Origin: UBA4923 sp964606165
GTDB taxonomy: Bacteria > Bacillota > Clostridia > Saccharofermentanales > DTU023
Direction of reading: 5' to 3'
NCBI GenBank assembly: GCA_964606165.1
Contig: CAZSFQ010000001.1
Coordinates: 1-64,000, forward strand
Length of the DNA stretch: 64,000 nucleotides
Part shown: positions 7,441-15,407 of the stretch, piece by piece
Position numbering within the stretch: position 1 is the first letter of the stretch
Layout of the letters: every line of letters begins with the position of its first letter
Notes under the pieces: generated by a model
What the model saw: only the letters and a program-made list of their open reading frames with translations
Databases searched by the model: none
What the model was told of the DNA's origin: nothing
Program-made: the position numbers and the translations under genes

Positions 7441-8715
7441 TTACGCCAAGGTGTAATAACTTCCAGGTCCGCTTCCTTGTTTGCGAACAACTTCTTTTTC
7501 CAACAATCCATTGATGGTTCGAAGCGTCTTGCTTTTATTGAAGCCGGCTTTTTCATCGATTTCCAAACGGGTAAGTTCTCTGTTATCCCGAATCAAATCG
7601 TAGACCACAAGCTCATCCCCGGAAAGGTAGGGTAATGATTCTTGATAGAGCGGAAGAATCACTTTAATATTCCGGTCGCCAATCTTGAATTTGGGTTTTC
7701 GAAAACTATCCTGATACTCACCCATGATCCTGGCGACTCCGGTGCCGAACCTCTCAATAAGACCCAAACGGTTAAAGACACCGGCAATAATTGGATTCCT
7801 CAGAATGGAAACCTGTTCGTGCAAATAGTCTTCTTCATTCATACCAAAAGGCAATCCGCCCGGCGAATTGATTTCCACCCTGTCATGGTACATGGCAATC
7901 TGGATATGGGCCTTCACATCCCATTCCCTGTGGACCAAGGCATTGGCAATGGCTTCTCTAAATGCTTCTTTGGGAATCAACTGTTTCTCTTGCCTTGTAA
8001 AGTCAACAATCTCCTCATATTGATAATATCTTTCAAATATCTCTACCGCGTAATCGAACTGGGACAGAATTGACATGCCTTCCGCGGTTCCCCTGAAAAG
8101 AAATTTGTTAATGCTTTCACCAAATTTCACCATATCAATACCTGGAAGACCCAAATCATTTTTGTCGCTCAAGAGCAGGGCCGCAAGATTGTAGTATCCC
8201 TCTTTGCTAAAAAGTTCCAGCGTTTTCAGGATGTCCAGTGACAGACTTTCGATCCCAAGGACAGCTTTCATCTTCTTTTCCAGAACCTTGAATTCGAGAT
8301 CCTGTTTATCTGATTTGGTCGCTTCATAATTCAGGTTCATACCGCTTAGAACCAGACGGTTCAATTCCTGCCTGTCCACAGGAACAGTAGCCGTATCCGA
8401 TCTTTTATAAGCTTTGCCCTTATAGTAGTAGGGTGTGTCTTTCCCTCGCTGAACATCCAGGACGACTATCCGCTTCTTCCCCCTGGATTCAATACTGAGA
8501 TTGTAGGCAGGTCTGGGATCGATTGAATCATTGATCTGGTTTTCGATTCTCAGCATCTCTTCCCTCACGGGCGATACACCGACCACGTCTCCACTATCCG
8601 TAATACCAAAGACAATTCTTCCATTATGGTAATTTGCGTAAGCGCAAACAGTTTTCAGGAATGTTTTGGTGACTGACTCTTTTAACTCGAGATTGTATTG
8701 TTCTTGTTGAAACAT
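7441..8715 (-). CDS. Schlafen AlbA_2-domain putative DNA-binding/ATPase protein
   Basis: 424 residues. The N-terminus (residues 5-115) is the Schlafen AlbA_2 domain (LELKESVTKTFLKTVCAYANYHNGR is cut here in description: E-K-E-S motif, then GRIVFGITDSGDVVG). The middle is the HATPase_c_4-like region (EAFREAIANALVHREW, NSPGGLPFG, FGTGVARI). The end is a winged helix (LTRLEIDEKAGFNKSKTLRTI). These proteins are common accessory regulators whose biochemical role is uncertain. It is transcribed alone, convergent with the lipoprotein gene. Confidence 0.85.
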   Translation of the reverse strand: MFQQEQYNLELKESVTKTFLKTVCAYANYHNGRIVFGITDSGDVVGVSPVREEMLRIENQINDSIDPRPAYNLSIESRGKKRIVVLDVQRGKDTPYYYKGKAYKRSDTATVPVDRQELNRLVLSGMNLNYEATKSDKQDLEFKVLEKKMKAVLGIESLSLDILKTLELFSKEGYYNLAALLLSDKNDLGLPGIDMVKFGESINKFLFRGTAEGMSILSQFDYAVEIFERYYQYEEIVDFTRQEKQLIPKEAFREAIANALVHREWDVKAHIQIAMYHDRVEINSPGGLPFGMNEEDYLHEQVSILRNPIIAGVFNRLGLIERFGTGVARIMGEYQDSFRKPKFKIGDRNIKVILPLYQESLPYLSGDELVVYDLIRDNRELTRLEIDEKAGFNKSKTLRTINGLLEKEVVRKQGSGPGSYYTLA

Positions 8716-8925
8716 GTGACCACCCCAATCGATGGTTCCAGCCTACCATCTTCAGGCGAAAAATGCAACGATACGCCTATCGCTCCATCTATCGTTTCAC
8801 TTTTTGACTTTATTCGCGCATTCGCCGCAAATCGTATCGAATTGGGCTCCATGAGGTACAATTAGTGGCGATGGCGTTTTCGTAAGGAAAACTACATCTC
8901 CAGGGAAGGGAAGGAGGCGAAACCT

Positions 8926-9318
8926 GTGAAAGGCATGTCCTTTTTAATGGCATCATTCATCCCCACCATCATGCTGGCAATCGGCTTGATCTTCAGGAAA
9001 TGGGCTCCCAAATCCATCAACTACCTGGTCGGTTACCGGACCCGGCGATCCACTATCAATGACGAAACCTGGACCTTTGCCAACCGGACCATGGGTGTAG
9101 TTTGGACACGCTGGGGGCTTCTTATGCTGATCCCCTCCCTCATTCTCATGCTCGTCTTCCTGAATCAACCAACCGAACTACTCAATCGGGTAAGCCTGAT
9201 CCTGACCGCCATCCAGCTTGTTCTCATGGTTCTCTCCATCATCCCGGTTGAAAGGGCTCTGAAGACCCGCTTTGATGAAAGGGGCAGGCGAGTGGAAGGA
9301 AGTGAGCATGTCTCTTAG
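8926..9318 (+). CDS. SdpI-family membrane protein
   Basis: 130 residues with three membrane segments and the SdpI C-terminal-domain signature LVGYRTRRSTINDETWTFAN. In Bacillus SdpI is an immunity and signalling protein against the SdpC toxin; short homologues like this one lack the N-terminal half and no sdpC is nearby, so immunity is not shown. GTG 8926 has AGGAGG 9 bases upstream. It overlaps the next gene by 11 bases. Confidence 0.82.
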   Translation: MKGMSFLMASFIPTIMLAIGLIFRKWAPKSINYLVGYRTRRSTINDETWTFANRTMGVVWTRWGLLMLIPSLILMLVFLNQPTELLNRVSLILTAIQLVLMVLSIIPVERALKTRFDERGRRVEGSEHVS

Positions 9319-9778
9319 CCGGGTGAAGCAATTCTTCGAAGAGATCGGTCTCGGTGACCGGGTCAAGGATTTGGAACAGTCCAGCGCCACGGTGGAACTG
9401 GCCGCGCAGGCACTTGGTTGTGAAACCGGGCAAATCGCCAAAACCCTGACCTTCCTGGTCAATAAGCAGCCCCTCATGGTGGTCTGTGCCGGTAATGTGA
9501 AAGTTTCCAACCCCAAATTCAAGGCCCTCTTTCATCGGCGGCCTTCAATGATCCCCCCTGAAGAGGTGCACGGCTTAACAGGTCACCAAGTTGGCGGTGT
9601 CTGCCCCTTCGTGGTCAAGGAGGGTGTCGCTGTTTACCTGGATCAATCCTTGAAGGCGAACCGTATTGTCTATCCGGGTGCAGGCAGCTCCCACAGCCTG
9701 GTTGAGCTGACCCTTGAGGAGCTGGAGCGACTGGCCAGGCCCGTCGCCTGGATTGATGTCTGCCAGCCGGTTATTTGA
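9308..9778 (+). CDS. YbaK/EbsC-type aminoacyl-tRNA deacylase
   Basis: 156 residues from ATG 9308 (GGAAGTGAGC upstream; the frame opens earlier at 9272). YbaK/ProX editing domain: SSATVELAAQALGCETGQIAKTL, the conserved lysine KTLTF, GHQVGGVCPF and a C-terminal YPGAGSS loop. Members hydrolyse mischarged tRNA such as Cys- or Ala-tRNA(Pro) in trans. Translationally coupled to the SdpI-like gene, probably by chance of operon packing. Confidence 0.9.
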   Translation: MSLSRVKQFFEEIGLGDRVKDLEQSSATVELAAQALGCETGQIAKTLTFLVNKQPLMVVCAGNVKVSNPKFKALFHRRPSMIPPEEVHGLTGHQVGGVCPFVVKEGVAVYLDQSLKANRIVYPGAGSSHSLVELTLEELERLARPVAWIDVCQPVI

Positions 9779-9818
9779 CTTCAGAACATGACCGAAAAAG
9801 GAATGGGCGGAACCAGCA

Positions 9819-10007
9819 TCAACAAAAATCAATTATGAGTTTCTTTCCCAGTCCCTTTGCGACCTTTTGAAGTGTCCGGATACTGGGATTGGCTTTACCG
9901 GATTCAATCCGGCTCAGCACAGCCTGATCGATCTTGGAATTGGCGGATAATTCCTGCTGGGTCATGCCGGCATTGATGCGTGCTTGGACAAGAGCCTTCT
10001 CAAGCAT
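9819..10007 (-). CDS. Short XRE-type HTH protein overlapping a metallo-hydrolase
   Basis: 62 residues from ATG 10007: MLEKALVQARINAGMTQQEL, a five-helix Cro/C1 HTH, ending GKKLIIDFC. This resembles the antitoxin half of HigA/RelB-type modules, but no toxin is adjacent. The frame extends to 10115 with low-complexity Ser/Lys sequence that overlaps the hydrolase. Start 10007 overlaps the hydrolase stop by 8 bases, so it is probably its translationally coupled partner. Confidence 0.65.
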   Translation of the reverse strand: MLEKALVQARINAGMTQQELSANSKIDQAVLSRIESGKANPSIRTLQKVAKGLGKKLIIDFC

Positions 10008-10680
10008 CCCGCTTGATGACGAAGACCTGATTCCTCTTTTCGATCTCCATGACCCTGGTTCTTCCTTCTTTGACCCTTCCGGCAAATTGCCTGGTGATTT
10101 CATAGTTACCCCCAAAATGGCAGGGGAAAAAGTACTTTGGTCTCAGTTGGTCGATAAAATACAGGCCGCCACAATCATGTTGATCACCTAAGCGGGGATC
10201 GACGGGGAAAAAAGCCAGGTCGATCGGAACTTTGTCGATTTTTGAAATCTCCTCCTTAAAATCGTCTTCCGCTTTCAGTTGATCCTCCCTGCTGTCACAG
10301 GACCAGTGCCACCAGTTCAAATCGCCTGCGTGAAAGATGTATTTCCCTTCTGCCCGCACCAAAAAAGAGACACCCTCATCGGTGGAGCCGAAGCTTTTGA
10401 TTTCAATCTCCCCGATGGTCATCTTTTGACAGGGCGCCATAAAGAATCTGTTCTCCTGCTTCTCAACTTCAATATCGTGGCCCAGGACGTAATGGATCTG
10501 AGGATGATCCTTTTGCCAGTCGAAAATCTCGGGATTGAAATGATCCCCGTGATGATGGGAGGAAAAGACTATGGTCGGCTTCTCCTTGATAGTCAGGCCG
10601 CCCTTGAAATAATCAAAGATTAAAAAATAATGATCGGTCTCCACCGAAAAGCCGCTGTGATCGATGTACTCAACTTCCAT
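10000..10680 (-). CDS. MBL-fold metal-dependent hydrolase (UlaG-like)
   Basis: 226 residues, metallo-beta-lactamase fold: metal motif HHHGDHF near residue 50, later ligands in FHAGDLNWWHW and PCHFGG. The short single-domain form resembles the UlaG/YtkL group of hydrolases of unknown substrate. ATG 10680 is preferred (AAGGAACTT before it); an upstream ATG at 10704 would add 8 residues. It is followed by an overlapping HTH gene, which may regulate the pair. Confidence 0.85.
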   Translation of the reverse strand: MEVEYIDHSGFSVETDHYFLIFDYFKGGLTIKEKPTIVFSSHHHGDHFNPEIFDWQKDHPQIHYVLGHDIEVEKQENRFFMAPCQKMTIGEIEIKSFGSTDEGVSFLVRAEGKYIFHAGDLNWWHWSCDSREDQLKAEDDFKEEISKIDKVPIDLAFFPVDPRLGDQHDCGGLYFIDQLRPKYFFPCHFGGNYEITRQFAGRVKEGRTRVMEIEKRNQVFVIKRDA

Positions 10681-10827
10681 AAGTTCCTTGCCCCTGTTTT
10701 CCATCCTTATGAATCATACTATCAGGATCAAGGCAGCCTATGCTGATGATCCTGTTGCCAGACAGGGGTCACCTTCATTAAACTGGATGGGAGAGCGGCC
10801 GCAAGGCCGCAAGATCGGGGTAAGCTT

Positions 10828-11814
10828 ATGCCTTTCACTATTGTTGGCCAGGACATCACCAAACTTGAGGTTGACGCCATCGTCAACGCCGCCAATACCG
10901 AGCTTCAGATGGGCGGCGGGGTCTGCGGCGCCATCTTCAAGGCGGCGGGGCCGGACCCCCTCCAGGCGGCTTGTGACAAGCTGGCCCCCATCAGAACCGG
11001 AGAGGCCGTCATCACTCCGGGCTTCAATCTCCCTGCCAAATTCATCATCCACGCGGCCGGGCCGGTCTACCGGGAGGATGATCCGGAAGGAAGTGAGGCC
11101 TGCCTGCGGGCAGCCTACACCAATACACTGAAAAGAGCTGTCGAAAACAAATGCGAGAGCGTGGCCTTCCCCCTGATCTCAAGCGGTATCTACGGCTACC
11201 CTAAAGAGGAGGCTTTACGGATCGCGACCTCGGCCATCCGGGATTTTCTGGAGATTCACGATCTGCAAGTCATCCTGGCTGTCTTCGACAAGGCGGCCCT
11301 GTCGGTCAGCCGGGACTTGATGGGCCAGGTCGAAAACTATATTGATCATCATTACCTCGAGCGGACCGCGACAAGCCGGAAACTGCTCGAGGTTGAGCGT
11401 ATGGCCCTGGGGGAGGCGAGAGTTCTCAGGGCACCCCTTCATGCCACTCCCCTGGATGAAGTCATCGGCGAGCTGGACCAGCCCTTCTCCCAGCTCCTGC
11501 TTGACCTCATCGATGCCCGGGGCAAAACGGATGTGGAAGTTTACAAGGCGGCCAACCTGGATCGCAGGCACTTCTCCAAGATCAGGGGCAATCAGGACTA
11601 CCGGCCGGGCAAGCGGACGGTCCTGGCCCTGGCCATTGCCCTGGAGCTGTCCCTGGAGGAGACCGGGGAGCTTCTGGCACGGGCAGGCTATGCCCTGTCC
11701 CCTGCCGTACTCTTTGATGTAATTGTGGAATATTTCATTGCCAACGACCGCACGGATATCTTTGAAATAAACCAAGTCCTTTTCGCTTACGACCAGCCCC
11801 TCCTGGGGGGCTAG
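10828..11814 (+). CDS. Macro-domain protein with C-terminal helical extension
   Basis: 328 residues. Residues 1-170 are a macro domain: VDAIVNAANTEL, GGGVCGAIFKAAG and PLISSGIYGYP are the ADP-ribose-binding loops; family members bind or hydrolyse ADP-ribose or O-acetyl-ADP-ribose. Residues 205-320 are a separate helical domain (KTDVEVYKAANLDRRHFSKI, then LALAIALELSLEETGELLARAGYAL) that looks like a HTH-type module seen in XRE-like proteins. The next gene, 95 bases on, is a VWA protein; the pair may act together. Confidence 0.9.
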   Translation: MPFTIVGQDITKLEVDAIVNAANTELQMGGGVCGAIFKAAGPDPLQAACDKLAPIRTGEAVITPGFNLPAKFIIHAAGPVYREDDPEGSEACLRAAYTNTLKRAVENKCESVAFPLISSGIYGYPKEEALRIATSAIRDFLEIHDLQVILAVFDKAALSVSRDLMGQVENYIDHHYLERTATSRKLLEVERMALGEARVLRAPLHATPLDEVIGELDQPFSQLLLDLIDARGKTDVEVYKAANLDRRHFSKIRGNQDYRPGKRTVLALAIALELSLEETGELLARAGYALSPAVLFDVIVEYFIANDRTDIFEINQVLFAYDQPLLGG

Positions 11815-11909
11815 TCCCGCTCCACCCTTTATTTGTCGCCTGGCAGGCGACCTGTCCAGCTCATTTCTTCCCTATGGTGAAAACACCAAACAAGGGAGGA
11901 ATGATTACC

Positions 11910-12557
11910 ATGACAAAGAAAAGAACAGAACTCGTTTTCCTGCTGGACCAAAGCGGCTCCATGGCCGGCCTTGAGTCCGACACCATCGGCGGCTACAATG
12001 CCTTCCTGCAAAAGCAGGCAGCCATCGAAGAACCCTGCCTCATCACCACGGTCCTCTTCGACAACAGCTACCAGCTGCTCCACGACCGGATTGACATCCG
12101 GGCCGTCAGTCTCCTGACCGAAAAGGATTACCGGGCGGGTGGATCGACCGCCCTTCTGGACGCCATGGGCCGGACCATGAACAAGCTGATCGGGATACAA
12201 AAACGAAGCAGCCCTGACTACCAGGCAGACCAGGTCATTTTTGTCGTCATCACCGACGGCTTGGAAAACAGCAGCCGGATCTACAGCCCGGCCGAGATCA
12301 AGGCCATGGTGGAAAAGCAGGAAGAATCTTATGGCTGGGAATTCATCTTCCTGGGAGCCAACATCGACGCCATCGTCACGGCCGGCTCCATGGGGATCAG
12401 GGCCGACCGGGCCCTGGACTATCTGGCAGATGGAAAAGGAACCGCCCTCAATTACAAGATCCTGTCCGAGACCATCGGGACCTTCAGGACGACGGGCCGC
12501 GTGGACCAAGAGGGCCTGAACGAAATCCGCCGGGATGCCCGGGAAAGGGGCAATTAA
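11910..12557 (+). CDS. von Willebrand factor A domain protein
   Basis: 215 residues, essentially one VWA domain. MIDAS residues are visible: DQSGSM near residue 11, the Thr/Ser loop GGSTALLDAMG and Asp in ITDGLENSS. No signal peptide, so cytoplasmic. ATG 11910 is chosen because GGGAGG lies 10 bases upstream; the ATG at 11901 is too close to it. Follows the macro-domain gene on the same strand; cytoplasmic VWA proteins often serve as adaptors, here perhaps for the macro protein. Confidence 0.85.
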   Translation: MTKKRTELVFLLDQSGSMAGLESDTIGGYNAFLQKQAAIEEPCLITTVLFDNSYQLLHDRIDIRAVSLLTEKDYRAGGSTALLDAMGRTMNKLIGIQKRSSPDYQADQVIFVVITDGLENSSRIYSPAEIKAMVEKQEESYGWEFIFLGANIDAIVTAGSMGIRADRALDYLADGKGTALNYKILSETIGTFRTTGRVDQEGLNEIRRDARERGN

Positions 12558-12563
12558 ACTGTT

Positions 12564-13964
12564 TTAACGCATGAGCTTCCTCAGAAGCTTGAACCAGCGG
12601 TCCCGGTAAGGCCGGTAACGGATGGGCAGATCAATCCATTTACTTTGCCTGACCAGGCTCCTCATGTGGCTGAAGGCCTCAAAGCTCTTGTAGCCGTGGT
12701 AGGAACCCATGCCCGACTCCCCCACCCCGCCAAAAGGCAGATAGGGGGAGGCCAGGTGCATGATGGTGTCATTGATGGCACCCCCTCCGAAGGAACAGCT
12801 GTCAAGAATCCGGCGCTCTCTCGCCTTGTCACTTGTAAAGAGGTAGAGGGCCAAGGGCTTGGGCCGTTCGCGGATGAAGCGGATGCACTGGTCCAGCTCT
12901 TCGAAAGTGATCAGGGGCAGGATGGGGCCGAAGATCTCCTCCTGCATGACAGGGGACCGGGGGTCAACCTGGTCCAGGAGGGTGGGTTCAAAGAGGCGGC
13001 TGGCCGGATCCCTGCCGCCACCCACCCGGATGGTCTGTCCTTCCAGGAGCGATTCCAAACGCTGAAAATGTCTGTCACTGACAATGCGGGGATAGTCTGT
13101 GTAATCCCCGTTGGGGAAAAAATCAAGCAGGGCCTGCTTGAAATGTTCAATGAAGGTCTCTTTGACCCGCCCGTCGATGAGCAGGTAATCGGGTTCCACG
13201 CAGGTCTGCCCGGCGTTCAGCACCTTGCCGAAGGCAATGCGGCGGGCCGCCAGCTTGAGATCGGCGGTCTCATCCACGATGGCAGGACTCTTGCCGCCCA
13301 GCTCCAGGACCAAAGGAGTCAGGTGCCTGGCGGCCGCTTCCATGACCACCCGGCCGACCGCGGTGCTTCCGGTGAAAAAGATGAAGTCAAATTGTTCTTC
13401 CAGAAGAGCCCTGTTCTCCTCCCGGCCTCCTTCCACCACGGCCACGAATTCCGGCGGGAAGAGATCCCCCAAAAGACCGGCCAGCATACGGCTGGTCGCG
13501 GGGGCATAGGCGGAAGGCTTGACAATGCTGCAATTACCGGCCGCCATGGAGGCGACCAGGGGATTCAAGGTCAGTTGGACCGGATAATTCCAGGGTGACA
13601 TGATCAGCGCCACCCCGTATGGCTCGGGCACAATATAACTCCTGGCCGGCTTGAGCACCAGCGGCGTTTTGACCCTGCGCTCCCTGATCCATCGGGGGAG
13701 ATGCTTGTTCAGGAAGCGCAATTCCGCCAGGACAATCCCCGTTTCCGTCATATAAGTCTCAAAAGGTGATTTATTCAGGTCTTCCTTGACTGCCTGGTTG
13801 ATATCATGCTCATGCTTGAGCAGACTGGCCTGCAACCTTTGAAGGCAATCCTGGCGGAAGGCCAGGGGGCGGGTTTGGCCGCTTTGAAAGAAGTCTCTTT
13901 GTCTTTGAACCAGCTCATGCGCTGAAGCTGTCTTTATTTTATCTTGCAAACTTGAATGATCCAT
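12564..13964 (-). CDS. Aldehyde dehydrogenase, class 3-like
   Basis: 466 residues, the usual size for the short class-3/CalB/YwdH group. Visible motifs: SPWNYPVQLTLNPLVASMAAGN, KPSAYAP, FTGSTAVG (NAD-binding), catalytic Glu in LELGGKSP and catalytic Cys in NAGQTCVEPDY, and FGGVGESGMGSYHG near the end. Oxidises medium or long aliphatic or aromatic aldehydes with NAD(P). The C-terminal tail is hydrophobic and basic, as in membrane-associated class-3 enzymes. The next minus-strand gene upstream is an alpha/beta hydrolase. Confidence 0.92.
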   Translation of the reverse strand: MDHSSLQDKIKTASAHELVQRQRDFFQSGQTRPLAFRQDCLQRLQASLLKHEHDINQAVKEDLNKSPFETYMTETGIVLAELRFLNKHLPRWIRERRVKTPLVLKPARSYIVPEPYGVALIMSPWNYPVQLTLNPLVASMAAGNCSIVKPSAYAPATSRMLAGLLGDLFPPEFVAVVEGGREENRALLEEQFDFIFFTGSTAVGRVVMEAAARHLTPLVLELGGKSPAIVDETADLKLAARRIAFGKVLNAGQTCVEPDYLLIDGRVKETFIEHFKQALLDFFPNGDYTDYPRIVSDRHFQRLESLLEGQTIRVGGGRDPASRLFEPTLLDQVDPRSPVMQEEIFGPILPLITFEELDQCIRFIRERPKPLALYLFTSDKARERRILDSCSFGGGAINDTIMHLASPYLPFGGVGESGMGSYHGYKSFEAFSHMRSLVRQSKWIDLPIRYRPYRDRWFKLLRKLMR

Positions 13965-14008
13965 CCTGTCACTTTAACTTAACTCGATGATTCTTCCCGG
14001 CAGATGCC

Positions 14009-14815
14009 CTAACCAGTATGTTGTTTCAAAAACTTCAAGCTTGTCTGATTGAAACCTTCCACGTCCTCGTAAATCGGCGCATGGGCACATCCTTCAAAGA
14101 CAATCAGTTGAGAACCTTCGATGGCGTCCTGCATCTCTTTGGCGAAGCGGGTGGAGGTGATCAGGTCATGGCGGCCAAAGGTGATCTGGGTGGGCGCCTT
14201 GATCCGCTGCAGCTGTTCCTGGGCGTCATGGGTGATCACGGCATCGGACTGGCGGATGAAGGCATCCAGGGGTTGCGCCGGCCGGCCCCGGACGAAGTCA
14301 GAGAGCGCTTGAATATAGTCCGGTTTTTCGGCGTAAAGCTCAGGGGTGAAACACCAGGGAAAGATTCCTGCAATCACCATCTCTGTTACACTGCCCAGGC
14401 CTCTGGCCATAATCTGCCAGCCTTCGACCACTGTTTTGAGGAATGGATCGGTCTTGGGCCAGCCGCTGTGGAGTGAGAGTGACTTGACCCGGGATGGATA
14501 TTTTGCCGCCAGCCACATGCCTGTGGCGGCTCCAAGCGACAGGCCGGACACGTGGGCCTGATCAATCCCCAGGACCTGCATGAAGGCGGCGATATCGTCC
14601 GCGAACAGCTCCATGGAATAGCTCCCCTCCGGCTTGTCTGTCATGCCGGCACCCCGCGGGTCGACCGAGATGCAAGTGAATTCCTTGGCATAGTCGGCCA
14701 CCTGAAAGGCGTAGCAGGCGTGGTCAGCCGCCAGGTAAGGGATGAGGATCAGCGGTTCGCCGCTCCCTTGTTGATCGTAATTCATGGTGATTCCGTTAAC
14801 TTTGACTTGAGGCAT
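14009..14815 (-). CDS. Alpha/beta hydrolase
   Basis: 268 residues with a complete alpha/beta-hydrolase fold: oxyanion strand LILIPYLA, DPRGAGMTDKP, nucleophile elbow GLSLGAA (Ser near residue 94), acid in FGRHDLIT and His in EGCAHAPIYE. Close in pattern to 3-oxoadipate enol-lactonase/haloperoxidase-type enzymes; substrate unknown. A good GGAG-like site (AAAGGAGACACCT) precedes ATG 14815. Probably co-transcribed with the aldehyde dehydrogenase downstream. Confidence 0.9.
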   Translation of the reverse strand: MPQVKVNGITMNYDQQGSGEPLILIPYLAADHACYAFQVADYAKEFTCISVDPRGAGMTDKPEGSYSMELFADDIAAFMQVLGIDQAHVSGLSLGAATGMWLAAKYPSRVKSLSLHSGWPKTDPFLKTVVEGWQIMARGLGSVTEMVIAGIFPWCFTPELYAEKPDYIQALSDFVRGRPAQPLDAFIRQSDAVITHDAQEQLQRIKAPTQITFGRHDLITSTRFAKEMQDAIEGSQLIVFEGCAHAPIYEDVEGFNQTSLKFLKQHTG

Positions 14816-14913
14816 AGGTGTCTCCTTTCAGTCTGCGCGGGTATGCGCTGCCGATATGATCAGACGGCAAACCGGATGGCTTGTCATCGGATGACCTTGG
14901 AGAGAAAAATTGC

Positions 14914-14953
14914 GCAAAAGAAAGGCGGGCTCTCAAAAAAAGGCCAGCCCGCC
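14914..14953 (-). terminator. Rho-independent terminator of the feo operon
   Basis: On the minus strand GGCGGGCT pairs with AGCCCGCC (14946-14953 and 14924-14931) and is followed by TTTCTTTT. It lies about 170 bases after the FeoC-like gene stop. The rest of 14816-15120 shows no coding potential on either strand that I can support. Confidence 0.75.
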
Positions 14954-15120
14954 AGTGATAAGCCGTTTCAATCATGGTCTCCTGCCCTTCCATGGCTGCT
15001 TATTCCGGGAGGAACTCGCAGGGCTTCGGCATCCGGAGCATCTCACAAGAACGACGTGTTCCCTCTTCTTCAATTCTACCGTCTTTTATTGATCGCGCAA
15101 CTGCTGCTGCCAGCTGCCGT

Positions 15121-15393
15121 TCAGGCGGGATCTCTGTCAGCGAGAAGTTTTCGCCCCTTTTCCGTGATCCGGTAGGTAACCAGGATCTCCTTGCCGCAGG
15201 AGGCCGCCAAAGGGCAGGAACCGCAGGAGGCCGGACAGGGCGCCCCTCCCTGCTCCCGGATCAGGTATTCCATGCGGATTAATTGCCCGAGAGCCTGGTC
15301 GATCACGGCTTCGGAGACATTGAACTCCGAGGCCAGTTTGCTTTTCGACAGAAGCTGATCCCTTTCGATGGCAGCCAGCAGTTCTCTCAGCAT
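15121..15393 (-). CDS. FeoC-like winged-helix protein
   Basis: 90 residues: N-terminal winged helix (ELLAAIERDQLLSKSKLASE) and a cysteine cluster CPASCGSC followed by PLAASC, the FeoC-type metal or FeS loop. FeoC-like proteins bind and modulate FeoB. Third gene of feoA-feoB-feoC order, 14 bases after feoB. Longer than the E. coli protein (78 residues) with a C-terminal ITEKGRKLL helix as in ArsR/MarR-like winged helices. Confidence 0.85.
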   Translation of the reverse strand: MLRELLAAIERDQLLSKSKLASEFNVSEAVIDQALGQLIRMEYLIREQGGAPCPASCGSCPLAASCGKEILVTYRITEKGRKLLADRDPA

Positions 15394-15407
15394 GTCCTTC
15401 TTCCTTC

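Noticed and set aside
12645..13598. 317-codon plus-strand frame
   Set aside because: It is the antisense shadow of the aldehyde dehydrogenase, whose motifs and length are complete.
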